Below are positions 1 through 6,394 of a stretch of DNA of 10,946 nt, piece by piece. The stretch covers positions 1 to 10,946 of the forward strand of contig JAEZGU010000021.1 in NCBI GenBank assembly GCA_023416855.1. Direction: 5' to 3'. Within the stretch, counting starts at the first letter, position 1. Each line of letters opens with the position of its first letter. A model generated the notes under the pieces. The model saw nothing but the letters and a program-made list of their open reading frames with translations. It had not been told where the DNA came from and did no database searches. The position numbers and the translations under genes were made by a program. The DNA is from Bacillota bacterium (GTDB lineage: Bacteria > Bacillota > Clostridia > Tissierellales > Sedimentibacteraceae).

Positions 1-1379
1 TTAGAATTAACAATGCTTATATTTTCCCTAATACTTTTTGAAAACAAGAATGGTTCCTGCAATACCATTCCTATGTTCTTTCTCAAATAATCTCTTTTAA
101 TATGTCTTATATCCACATCCCCAATAGTAATACTACCACAATCATCAGGTAGGTCATAAAGACGATTAAGCAGATGCATCAATGTTGATTTTCCTGAACC
201 TGTACCGCCCAAAATGGCAAACGTACTTCCTGCCTTTATTTTAAAGCTCAAATTATTAAGTATTTGTGCATTTCCTTCATATTTAAATGTAACATTTTTA
301 AATTCAATATCTTTATTCATATCAGGAGTTATAGAATTAGGACTATCAATTTCTTCTTGCTCGTTTAATATTTCGCATATCCTTTTTAACGAAACCTTTG
401 TTTTGCTTAATTCCCCAAGAATTCTTCCAAAGCTTCTTAATGGCCATGCAATCATAATAGTATAAGAAACAAAAGCCATAAATTCTCCTAAAGTTATAAG
501 TCCATCAACAGAAAACATGGTACCGGCAACTACAATTGTCATAACTAAGCTTCCTGTTACAAAGTCTCCAATTCCCCAATAATATCCTAATTGATACCCA
601 AGCTTAACCCAAAGTTCTGAAAATTTATTGTTTTTTTCTTCAAATTTATCAATTTCATATTTTTCCCTGCCAAATGCTCTTACTACTCTAACTCCTGTTA
701 AATTTTCCTGTGTTACTGTAAAAAGCTCACCCTCTGCTTCATCGGCAATTAAAAATTTCTTTGACAATATCCCGTAAAATATAGCAGAATATAAAACTAC
801 TATTGGTATAAAAATCAATACTATCAATGTTAGTTTCACATTCATGGAAAACATCAAAATCAAGGATATAATAACAAGCATAACTGTTCTGAACATTTCA
901 GACAATTGTGTACTAATAAAATTTCTTACAACATCTACATCTGAAGTAGACCTTTGTATAATATCTCCTGTTTGATTTTTTATGTGCCAACTGTAAGGCA
1001 ATTTTTGAATATGATTAAATAAATTGTTTCTTATGTTTTTAATTATTCCTTCTGTTCCTTTTGCAACGGTGTATCTCCCAATAAAATCACTTACAGAGGT
1101 AATAGCGGCTAACAATAATATAACAAAAGCGCTAATCCACAAATTCTGTCTAATACCTTCTCTTCCACCAAAAAACTCAATAAGATACATAATTGTTTTA
1201 TTAAAAGAAAAAGGTACATTGTCTATAACGGAATCGACTGTAAACCTTATAATTTGCGGCATAGCAAAGCTTGCTGCAACCTTTATAATTGTTGCAACTG
1301 CAGAAATTAATATTAAATATCTATAGCCCTTCATAAAAGGCTTTATTGTTTTTAAATCAGATAAGCCATCCTTTTTCAT
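1..1379 (-). CDS. ABC exporter half-transporter (TMD-NBD), C-terminus cut by window edge
   Basis: The frame is open from an ATG at 1379 to the window edge, giving about 459 residues of a family usually near 580-600. Seen: an N-terminal multi-helix transmembrane domain (residues about 15-310) with the conserved DIIQRSTSDVD segment of type I exporters, then the nucleotide-binding domain. That domain has a candidate A-loop Tyr (Y367, in FKYEG), Walker A GGTGSGKST (391-399, bases 183-209) and Q-loop LQEPFLF (Q441). The signature LSGGQ, Walker B and H-loop would lie to the left of the window. AGGAAG precedes the start, and a sigma-A promoter lies 50-80 bases upstream. Known of the family: ATP-driven export of drugs, lipids or peptides at the cytoplasmic membrane as homo- or heterodimers. 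In Firmicutes such genes often come in pairs (YheI/YheH, BmrC/BmrD), so a partner may follow downstream outside the window. The substrate cannot be told. Confidence 0.93.
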   Translation of the reverse strand, partial: MKKDGLSDLKTIKPFMKGYRYLILISAVATIIKVAASFAMPQIIRFTVDSVIDNVPFSFNKTIMYLIEFFGGREGIRQNLWISAFVILLLAAITSVSDFIGRYTVAKGTEGIIKNIRNNLFNHIQKLPYSWHIKNQTGDIIQRSTSDVDVVRNFISTQLSEMFRTVMLVIISLILMFSMNVKLTLIVLIFIPIVVLYSAIFYGILSKKFLIADEAEGELFTVTQENLTGVRVVRAFGREKYEIDKFEEKNNKFSELWVKLGYQLGYYWGIGDFVTGSLVMTIVVAGTMFSVDGLITLGEFMAFVSYTIMIAWPLRSFGRILGELSKTKVSLKRICEILNEQEEIDSPNSITPDMNKDIEFKNVTFKYEGNAQILNNLSFKIKAGSTFAILGGTGSGKSTLMHLLNRLYDLPDDCGSITIGDVDIRHIKRDYLRKNIGMVLQEPFLFSKSIRENISIVNS

Positions 1380-1431
1380 TTCTTCCTACTTAATTAGTTT
1401 TGTCATTATTCACTATATGAGTGTATATGCA

Positions 1432-1460
1432 ATTTTATTATAGATACATGAAAGAGTCAA
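1432..1460 (-). promoter_or_regulatory. Sigma-A promoter for the ABC exporter
   Basis: On the minus strand, TTGACT (1455-1460) and TAAAAT (1432-1437) are separated by 17 bases, an excellent sigma-A match. It lies about 55 bases upstream of the exporter start and directly downstream of the terminator of the lipoprotein gene, so the exporter appears to be transcribed separately. A small dyad, CACT-N5-AGTG (1411-1423), lies in the leader just after the predicted start of transcription and could be an operator; this is weakly supported. Confidence 0.6.
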
Positions 1461-1495
1461 CAAAAAAAAGCTCTAATGATTAATCATTAGAGCTT
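1461..1495 (-). terminator. Rho-independent terminator of the lipoprotein gene
   Basis: A perfect 28-base palindrome (1468-1495, arms AAGCTCTAATGATT) is followed on the minus strand by a run of eight U (1462-1469). It begins 14 bases after the stop codon of the lipoprotein gene. This is a textbook intrinsic terminator. Confidence 0.92.
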
Positions 1496-1509
1496 AGTTA
1501 CTATTTAAA

Positions 1510-2589
1510 TTATTTCGCTGTATTGAAAGCTTTTTCTATTACAGTTTTGAATTCATCAATTCCTACTGTTACAGAAGAAACTAAATCAGCTTCTGTGTTA
1601 TGACCAGTTTCATCAGTTGCGAAAGCTTTAACTTCTTCTACTGTTTTTCCAGCTACATATTCAGAGAATGCAGCTGCTTGTTCAAACCATTCTTTACCTA
1701 TTTGAGATGCTTTTTTCATTCCATATTCATCACCTAATTCAACTTTTGTTTTAACAGGTGCTGTTATGTCAGATGTAATTTTACCTGTAGCATCAAATTT
1801 TGATGTAGCTTGAGAAGCATCGATTATGTTGCTTGTGATTTTTCCTTCTGCATCAAAAGTAGTTACAGTGTAAATTGAGTAAGCTTGTGCTTGACCTTCT
1901 GCATCTGCTGTAGCATCTTTAGATTTAGCTATTGTAGTAACAATTCCTAAGCCTAATGTATCTTCTGCGCTTGCACCTAAATCTTGTGCATTTGCAACAG
2001 CTTTTTCTACAGCTTCTTTATAACCGTCTATTTTGATAGTTACTGAAGAAACTAAGTCTGCATCAGTTGGTACACCTGTATCAGTTGTTGGTATAGCTTT
2101 TATTTCTTCAACAGTTTTTCCTACGAAGTAATCAGCTAACGCATTAGCTTGTTCGTACCATTCTTTGCCTAATGAAGAAGCCTTAGCCATTCCATATTCT
2201 TCTTTAAGTTCTTGTTTTGGTGCAAATACGCTTGCTAAATCAGTTGTAACTTTACCTTCATTTGAGAAGTTGATTTTAGTTTGAGCTGTATCGATAACAG
2301 CTTTAACTATTTTACCTTCATTGTCAACTGTAACAGCAACAACTACTGAATCTGATTGAGAAACGCCTTCTGCGTCTGCAGTAGCATCTTTTGATTTTCC
2401 TAATGATGTTACAACTGCTAAACCAGTTTTAACTGCGCCTTCTGCAACTGGTTCTTCATTTTTTGGTTCTTCTTTTGGTTCTTCTGATGGTGCAGGAGCT
2501 GGAGCTGGTGCTGGTTGTTCTTTAGCACATCCAACAAAAGCAAATAATGCAATTGATAGAACCAATATTAACGCTAATAATTTTTTCAT
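1510..2589 (-). CDS. Lipoprotein with two tandem FMN_bind-like repeats
   Basis: The product is 359 residues. It starts with a lipoprotein signal peptide (MKK, hydrophobic core, lipobox FVGC with Cys21), so it is probably exported and lipid-anchored. A Pro/Ala/Glu linker (22-51) with four PA units follows. Residues 56-202 and 213-359 are two copies of one domain at an offset of 157 residues. Shared landmarks are KSKDATADAEG (65/222), EGKI, EYGM, GKEW, GKTVEE and ADLVSSVT. The ends of both copies resemble the FMN_bind C-terminus, where the flavinylated S-G-A-T motif is followed by a helix; here it reads S-S-V-T (181-184, 338-341). The ATG at 2589 is preferred: GGAGG lies 11 bases before it, while the in-frame ATG at 2607 has no ribosome binding site and lies at that GGAGG. 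It is a single-gene unit with its own promoter and terminator. Role unknown; an electron-carrier or binding role is inference. Confidence 0.85.
   Translation of the reverse strand: MKKLLALILVLSIALFAFVGCAKEQPAPAPAPAPSEEPKEEPKNEEPVAEGAVKTGLAVVTSLGKSKDATADAEGVSQSDSVVVAVTVDNEGKIVKAVIDTAQTKINFSNEGKVTTDLASVFAPKQELKEEYGMAKASSLGKEWYEQANALADYFVGKTVEEIKAIPTTDTGVPTDADLVSSVTIKIDGYKEAVEKAVANAQDLGASAEDTLGLGIVTTIAKSKDATADAEGQAQAYSIYTVTTFDAEGKITSNIIDASQATSKFDATGKITSDITAPVKTKVELGDEYGMKKASQIGKEWFEQAAAFSEYVAGKTVEEVKAFATDETGHNTEADLVSSVTVGIDEFKTVIEKAFNTAK
1513..1953 (-). repeat. Intragenic repeat, copy 2 (residues 213-359)
   Basis: Second copy of a domain of about 147 residues within the lipoprotein, 157 residues after the first. 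Landmarks KSKDATADAEG, GKEWFEQA, GKTVEEVKAF and ADLVSSVT align without gaps to copy 1. Copy 2 ends at the C-terminus of the protein. Confidence 0.88.
1984..2424 (-). repeat. Intragenic repeat, copy 1 (residues 56-202)
   Basis: First copy of the duplicated domain. It aligns to copy 2 at a constant offset of 157 codons (471 bases), with identical blocks KSKDATADAEG, GKTVEE and ADLVSSVT. This points to an in-frame tandem duplication that has since diverged. Confidence 0.88.
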
Positions 2590-2675
2590 TTTCTTGTCTT
2601 CCTCCATTGGGGTTTAAGTATAAATTTTATATATAAACAGCTATAAGCTGATTATAACTCTTGTAACAAGATAAG

Positions 2676-2704
2676 ATATTAACAAATAGTTTCATACCTG
2701 TCAA
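2676..2704 (-). promoter_or_regulatory. Candidate sigma-A promoter for the lipoprotein gene
   Basis: On the minus strand a perfect TTGACA (2699-2704) is followed after 17 bases by TAATAT (2676-2681, four of six). It would give a leader of about 80 bases before the lipoprotein start. A TATAAT nearer the gene (2651-2656) has no partner -35 at an acceptable distance. Confidence 0.5.
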
Positions 2705-2790
2705 TACCATTTTTTAACTTTAAAAAACAAGTCGTTCAGCAATACTGAATGGTGTTCAGATAAATGCCATTTTTTAAAGGATATACTATG

Positions 2791-3537
2791 CTATCCTTTA
2801 TATCCTATGCTATATGATATATTATTAGCAGCTTCTTTAATAATAACCATACATTCTTTAATTTTTTTTTCTGTCATTCTCACTGTAGGTGCCGTTACAC
2901 TTAAACTGTATCGAACATATCCTTTATAATCAAAAATAGGTGCAGCAATACATATTATTCCTTTTGATGTTTCTTCATAGTCTATTGCATAGCCCTGATC
3001 TTTTATTTCTGTCAACTTGCTTTTTATCTTATGCTTGTCCGACTCGTCTATATGTGATGGTAAATATTTATCAACTTTATCTTCATCCAAATAGCTTAAT
3101 ATTACTCTCCCATCTGCAGTAATATATGCCGGAAATCTAATACCAATTTTAGTGGAAATTTTTATGGAATTATTGCATTCTTTCTTTTCGATATAAACAA
3201 TTTCCCTGTCATCAAGCATTGCTATATGAACTGTTTCATCAATTTGTTCGCAAATACAATTTATTAAAGGATAAGCAATATTTCTAACGTCCATTGAATC
3301 TACAACTATGTCTCCGTACTCTATGAATCGTATGCCCAGCCTATATTTTTGTGTAGTTTCATCTTGGCTTATAAAACCGTGATACTTTAGGGTATTAAGT
3401 ATTCCATGTACCGTGCTTTTGTTTAAACCAACCATATTGGTTATTTCAGAAAGTTTCAGTTCACGCCTACTTTTTGAAAAGCATTCGATTATAGCTACTG
3501 ATCTGTCGATAGATTGTACTCTACCTAAATTTTTCAT
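2791..3537 (-). CDS. IclR-family transcriptional regulator
   Basis: The product is 248 residues, the usual IclR length. Seen: an N-terminal winged helix (residues about 5-75) opening with RVQSIDRSVAIIECF, with the recognition-helix region LSEITNMVGLNKSTVHGIL (29-47). An effector-binding domain of the IclR type follows (about 80-245), containing ADGRVILSYL and a C-terminal GIICIAAPIFDYKGY segment typical of the family. The ATG at 3537 is chosen because GGAAGG lies just upstream and the protein then begins as family members do; an ATG at 3585 would add 16 residues without support. It diverges from the HD-domain gene, the usual arrangement for an IclR protein and its target, so control of that gene is plausible but inferred. 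Effectors in this family are often small organic acids; none can be deduced here. Confidence 0.93.
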   Translation of the reverse strand: MKNLGRVQSIDRSVAIIECFSKSRRELKLSEITNMVGLNKSTVHGILNTLKYHGFISQDETTQKYRLGIRFIEYGDIVVDSMDVRNIAYPLINCICEQIDETVHIAMLDDREIVYIEKKECNNSIKISTKIGIRFPAYITADGRVILSYLDEDKVDKYLPSHIDESDKHKIKSKLTEIKDQGYAIDYEETSKGIICIAAPIFDYKGYVRYSLSVTAPTVRMTEKKIKECMVIIKEAANNISYSIGYKG

Positions 3538-3556
3538 CGCTTTACCCTTCCTTGAG

Positions 3557-3585
3557 ATATTATCATATTGTTTGTAAAAAATCAA
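3557..3585 (-). promoter_or_regulatory. Proximal candidate promoter for iclR-type gene
   Basis: On the minus strand TTGATT (3580-3585), 17 bases, then TAATAT (3557-3562) preceded by TGA, an extended -10. Transcription would start only about 13 bases before the IclR start codon, so the ribosome binding site would sit at the very 5' end of the mRNA. That weakens the case. Confidence 0.35.
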
Positions 3586-3713
3586 TCATAATTGTAAAAT
3601 TTCATAAAATTTTTTTCTTAAAGGACAAAAATTCCCTATTTGTTCTACTTTTTATAAAAAATGTTAAATTTAACTCCAAGTCACTATGTATAAATATGCG
3701 TTATAAATTTTTG

Positions 3714-3741
3714 TTGACTGATATAATTTTAACATTATGAT
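3714..3741 (+). promoter_or_regulatory. Sigma-A promoter for the HD-domain gene
   Basis: TTGACT (3714-3719), 16 bases, TATGAT (3736-3741); both boxes match five of six. Leader to the TTG start is about 90 bases. It overlaps the minus-strand promoter at 3726-3754. Confidence 0.5.
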
Positions 3742-3754
3742 AATTAATTGTCAA
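3726..3754 (-). promoter_or_regulatory. Distal candidate promoter toward the IclR gene
   Basis: On the minus strand a perfect TTGACA (3749-3754), 17 bases, TAAAAT (3726-3731). It is the best-scoring minus-strand promoter in this gap and is interleaved with the plus-strand promoter of the HD gene, so polymerase bound at one would block the other. Confidence 0.45.
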
Positions 3755-3838
3755 TTTAATAATTGGATGAAAGTATATAGACATACTAAACTAAATGGAG
3801 TAAAATATTATATAAAACATACGAAGGAAGGGATTTAA

Positions 3839-4405
3839 TTGAATATCACAAAAGAAGAAGCATGGGAATTATTAAAGGAATATAACAAAGAAGAATTTCA
3901 TTTAAAACATGCTGATACTGTAAGTTTTGTAATGGAATATTTTGCCAAACAGTTAGGTTACGAACACGAAGCAGAATTTTGGGGTTTAGTAGGTCTTTTA
4001 CATGATTTAGATTTTGAAATGTATCCTGACGATCATTGTGTTAAAGTTCAAGAAATACTAAAAGAAAAAGGCTTCGATGAAAGAATGATTAATGCTATTG
4101 CAAGTCATGGCTATGGTTTAACAAAAGCTACACAAAAACCTGAGCATGTAATGGAAAAAGTACTATTTGCTGTTGACGAGTTAACCGGCTTAATCGGAGC
4201 TGTTGCTTTAATGAGACCATCAAAGAGTGTATCTGATTTAGAAATTAAATCACTTAAAAAGAAATTTAAAACTCCAAGCTTTGCTGCCGGATGTTCAAGA
4301 GATACAATTCAGCAAGGCGCAGAAATGCTTGGATGGGAATTGGACGATTTGTTTCAAAAAACAATACTTGCTATGAGAGAATATGAAAATTCAACTAACA
4401 ATTAA
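3839..4405 (+). CDS. HD-domain protein, putative metal-dependent phosphohydrolase
   Basis: The product is 188 residues and soluble. The HD fold is visible: H24 (LKHADTV), the H55-D56 pair in LLHDLDFE, H66, H90 in IASHGYG, and D113 in AVDELTGLI, which together can supply metal ligands. Proteins of this small single-domain HD group are common in Clostridia and are annotated as HD or HDIG hydrolases; the substrate is generally unknown. The start is TTG at 3839, with GGAAGG seven to twelve bases upstream; the resulting N-terminus (NITKEEAWELLKEYN) fits the family and no in-frame ATG nearby does. It is a single gene with its own promoter and a strong terminator. It diverges from an IclR regulator that may control it (inference). 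Confidence 0.88.
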   Translation: MNITKEEAWELLKEYNKEEFHLKHADTVSFVMEYFAKQLGYEHEAEFWGLVGLLHDLDFEMYPDDHCVKVQEILKEKGFDERMINAIASHGYGLTKATQKPEHVMEKVLFAVDELTGLIGAVALMRPSKSVSDLEIKSLKKKFKTPSFAAGCSRDTIQQGAEMLGWELDDLFQKTILAMREYENSTNN

Positions 4406-4426
4406 ATAGAAGAATATGATCAATCT

Positions 4427-4456
4427 AAAAATCATCCTGAAATTAGGATGATTTTT
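4427..4456. terminator. Bidirectional terminator between HD and acyltransferase genes
   Basis: A 12-bp perfect stem (AAAAATCATCCT, 4427-4438, with 4445-4456) closes a six-base loop. A-rich and T-rich flanks give U tracts on both strands. It lies 22 bases after the HD stop and one base from the stop of the convergent acyltransferase gene, so it can serve both. Confidence 0.88.
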
Positions 4457-4457
4457 C

Positions 4458-5495
4458 TTAATTTTCGGAAGCAACAGCAACTTTTGCTTCTTTTTTCTTT
4501 TTCTTAAAGTAATTCTTCACAGCAGTAAAACTTAAACAACTAACTACTGTTATTGGTATAACGGTTACTGTGTATATAATCAAGTTTTTCGTTATGGATA
4601 AAATCCCATTCAATGTTGTGTACCTTATCATTAAAGTCAAAATCAACGGATGCATCAAATAAATATAATATGAACTTTGTCCAAATAACTTAATAAAACC
4701 ATAATATTTTTTGAAAGCATCTTTCATCAGCAAACCAATAATGTAAACAAAAAATACTGATGATAATGAGAAGATGAACCAAACATATATATATATTGTC
4801 ATATCCATATAAGATACTGCCGTATACGTTAAACCAACTACAATATATCCTATAATAAACATCCATTTATGCTTATTTAAATAAGAAGTGAATTTGTCAT
4901 ATTCTAATGTTAAATATATACCAAGCATGTAGAAGAATATATATTTTAAGAATAATCTATCTGAATATTCAAACCTAATATACTCCGCACACAAAGCAGT
5001 AAATATTGCTGCAACAACCAATATTGGTATTTTTTTATCAGATTTTTTGAGTATTCTATAAAAAATCGGTCCAAAAATATACATTTGCGTAATAATTATA
5101 ACAAAATATAAGTGGTAAGACATTTTTCCATATATAATTCTATCTATTAAATCACTGACACTATAAACATAATATCCCAGTTTTATATAAACATAATAAT
5201 AAATAGCACACCATACTAAATAAGCTATCAGAACATTAGCAAGACGTTTCTTAATAAATTCAAAATATTTAAATTCCTTGCTTCTATAGCTATAGAAGCT
5301 TGTCACACCGCTGAGGAAAATAAAAATAGGAGTTGTAAATTTAAAACTTCTATTTATTATTAGGGTAACTATATGTGGAAAACTTCCATGTATATATCCT
5401 TCAACACCCGTTGCGGTTATATGAACTATCATTACAGCAAAACATGCTATGAATCTCATGTAATCTAATTCATAAAGTTTTTCCTTTGTATTCAT
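4458..5495 (-). CDS. Membrane acyltransferase, acyltransferase-3 family
   Basis: The product is 345 residues with about ten hydrophobic segments spread over the length and a basic cytosolic tail (YFKKKKKEAK). The N-terminus has the family signature: ELDYMRFIACFAVMIVHIT, with R14 and H25 in the R-X10-H spacing that marks the catalytic region of acyltransferase-3 (OafA/WecH/NolL-type) proteins. Near the C-terminus, QSSYYIYLMHPLI is the usual late-helix motif. Known role: transfer of acetyl or other acyl groups to sugars of surface polysaccharide, cell wall or secreted compounds, within the cytoplasmic membrane. No glycan-synthesis genes lie beside it, so the acceptor is unknown. GGAGC lies eight bases before the ATG. 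It is transcribed alone from an extended -10 promoter and diverges from a small HTH gene. Confidence 0.92.
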   Translation of the reverse strand: MNTKEKLYELDYMRFIACFAVMIVHITATGVEGYIHGSFPHIVTLIINRSFKFTTPIFIFLSGVTSFYSYRSKEFKYFEFIKKRLANVLIAYLVWCAIYYYVYIKLGYYVYSVSDLIDRIIYGKMSYHLYFVIIITQMYIFGPIFYRILKKSDKKIPILVVAAIFTALCAEYIRFEYSDRLFLKYIFFYMLGIYLTLEYDKFTSYLNKHKWMFIIGYIVVGLTYTAVSYMDMTIYIYVWFIFSLSSVFFVYIIGLLMKDAFKKYYGFIKLFGQSSYYIYLMHPLILTLMIRYTTLNGILSITKNLIIYTVTVIPITVVSCLSFTAVKNYFKKKKKEAKVAVASEN

Positions 5496-5529
5496 AAAAT
5501 TGCTCCAATATTAAATTTTACTTTGAATT

Positions 5530-5558
5530 AGTTTATCATGTGAATAAAATTAATGCAA
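5530..5558 (-). promoter_or_regulatory. Sigma-A promoter for the acyltransferase gene
   Basis: On the minus strand TTGCAT (5553-5558), 17 bases, TAAACT (5530-5535) with TGA directly before it, an extended -10. The leader would be about 28 bases and would contain the GGAGC ribosome binding site. Confidence 0.5.
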
Positions 5559-5673
5559 ATGTAATTATTTCATATGAAAACGATTGGCAAAACAAATTTA
5601 TACTTATTCACTTTGCGCCGAATTATCGCACAATTTGTATCGTTTTATTAATAAATTTGGAAATTTATGAAAA

Positions 5674-5716
5674 TATACGTTTATGCGTATACGTCACAGC
5701 GACTGTGTGATAAAAT
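5674..5716 (+). promoter_or_regulatory. Operator-promoter region of the small HTH gene
   Basis: Three elements are packed together. First, TATACG (5674-5679) and CGTATA (5686-5691) form an inverted repeat, and TATACGT also recurs directly at 5688-5694. Second, CACAG-CGA-CTGTG (5695-5707) is a perfect short dyad. Third, TGA-TAAAAT (5708-5716) is an extended -10 without a good -35. The dyads sit just where a repressor would block polymerase. The HTH protein encoded 38 bases downstream is the obvious candidate ligand, by inference. Confidence 0.45.
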
Positions 5717-5753
5717 AAGTTTACAGTTTAATTTTTTATAAGTAGGTGTTATA

Positions 5754-5996
5754 ATGAATGTAAAAGAAGCAGTTTTAAAGAGAATTAATGAAATTTGCGA
5801 CGATAGAGGAATAGCGGTCAACAAGCTTGCAAATTTATCTGGCATAACTCCATCAACAGTCTACAGCGTTTTTGATATAGATAGAAAAGATATTGGAATT
5901 GTTCTTATAAAAAAAATATGTGACGGCTTGGATATAACATTACAAGATTTCTTTAATTCAGAAATATTTGACAGCTTGGAGCAAGAGTTAATATAA
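5754..5996 (+). CDS. Small XRE/HTH_3-type DNA-binding protein
   Basis: The product is 80 residues, almost entirely one Cro/CI-type helix-turn-helix domain (about 8-68): VLKRINEICDDRGIAVNKLA, then SGITPSTVYSVF (helices 2-3), then a C-terminal KKICDGLDITLQDFF that is characteristic of this group. There is no ligand-binding domain. Similar stand-alone proteins act as repressors or accessory regulators. The ATG follows AGGTG by five bases, a weak ribosome binding site that suggests low expression. The upstream region has dyads at the promoter, which fits autoregulation. No toxin, phage or conjugation gene lies beside it, so a toxin-antitoxin or phage role is not supported; its target may be itself or the divergent acyltransferase gene. 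Confidence 0.85.
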   Translation: MNVKEAVLKRINEICDDRGIAVNKLANLSGITPSTVYSVFDIDRKDIGIVLIKKICDGLDITLQDFFNSEIFDSLEQELI

Positions 5997-6036
5997 ATTA
6001 CAAAGTACTAATAATTAGATTGCCAAAAAGTTCGTT

Positions 6037-6070
6037 TTTAAGGGTGTAAACTATTGTTTACACCCTTAAA
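6037..6070. terminator. Hairpin between convergent genes, probable bidirectional terminator
   Basis: A perfect 15-bp stem (TTTAAGGGTGTAAAC, 6037-6051, with 6056-6070) with a four-base loop lies between the HTH gene and the convergent DUF2508 gene, three bases from the latter's stop. Neither side has a clean U tract beyond the U/A-rich foot of the stem, so it is an atypical but very stable candidate. Confidence 0.65.
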
Positions 6071-6072
6071 TA

Positions 6073-6321
6073 TTAGCTGGTACCTTCACTTTTTATTTTT
6101 CGAAGCAAATAAATATATTTTTTTTCTGCAGCTTCTATATTATATATAGCATAATCCACTAAATCCGGCTCACTTACATTTTCAAATATATTTTTAGCTT
6201 CTTCCCATTCTTTTTTAGCATTTTCTAAGCTAATATATAAACTATCTTTTTCATCAATGTTTTTATGTACTTTTAAAAAATCCAATAAACCTTTTACGTC
6301 TTTAATTGATATGCTGCTCAT
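6073..6321 (-). CDS. YaaL-like protein, DUF2508 family
   Basis: The product is 82 residues, mostly helical and charged. The central block LENAKKEWEEAKNIFENVSE, followed by PDLVDYAIYNIEAAEKKYIYLLRK (about 51-74), is the hallmark of DUF2508, the family of Bacillus subtilis YaaL. I recognise it by this motif. An excellent AGGAGG sits before the ATG. Function unknown in the family. In many Firmicutes the gene lies between recR and bofA; here neither is present, and the neighbours are a GNAT acetyltransferase 73 bases upstream and a hairpin directly downstream. A TATAAT (6344-6349) just upstream suggests a promoter of its own, without a good -35. The N-terminus (SSISIKDVKGLLDFLKVH) is somewhat longer than I expect for the family. 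Confidence 0.8.
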   Translation of the reverse strand: MSSISIKDVKGLLDFLKVHKNIDEKDSLYISLENAKKEWEEAKNIFENVSEPDLVDYAIYNIEAAEKKYIYLLRKIKSEGTS

Positions 6322-6394
6322 GGAAAAACCTCCTATCTATACTATTATAGACATTGAGTTTCCTTTTTATTCATGGTTATATAAATATTTCCGT

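Larger units (their letters stand above)
3538..3838. other. 301-base divergent intergenic region between the IclR and HD genes
   Basis: Very AT-rich region without a convincing gene; the short open frame at 3552-3740 lacks a ribosome binding site and looks like chance. It holds a promoter near IclR, a pair of overlapping face-to-face promoters at 3714-3754, and a perfect 12-base palindrome GTTAAATTTAAC (3663-3674) that is a possible operator. If the distal minus-strand promoter is used, IclR mRNA has a leader of about 180 bases in which I see no recognisable riboswitch. Confidence 0.6.

Noticed and set aside
214..465. Open frame of 83 codons on the plus strand
   Set aside because: It lies antisense inside the ABC exporter gene, whose Walker A motif is read on the other strand; the product has no recognisable features and no ribosome binding site.
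1024..1326. Open frame of 100 codons on the plus strand
   Set aside because: Antisense to the transmembrane domain of the ABC exporter; its hydrophobic content simply mirrors the membrane helices on the other strand.
2735..2760. Alternating CTGAA/TTCAG segments that could form mutually exclusive hairpins downstream of the IclR gene
   Set aside because: The stems are only five base pairs; attenuation-like switching is not supportable and chance is likely.
2776..2799. Hairpin AAAGGATA-N8-TATCCTTT overlapping the stop of the IclR gene
   Set aside because: As a minus-strand terminator it would be followed by A rather than U residues, and it overlaps the last codons; kept only as possible 3'-end structure.
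3552..3740. Open frame of 62 codons in the IclR-HD gap
   Set aside because: No ribosome binding site, Phe/Lys/Leu-rich product typical of AT-rich non-coding DNA, and it runs through the promoters of both neighbours.
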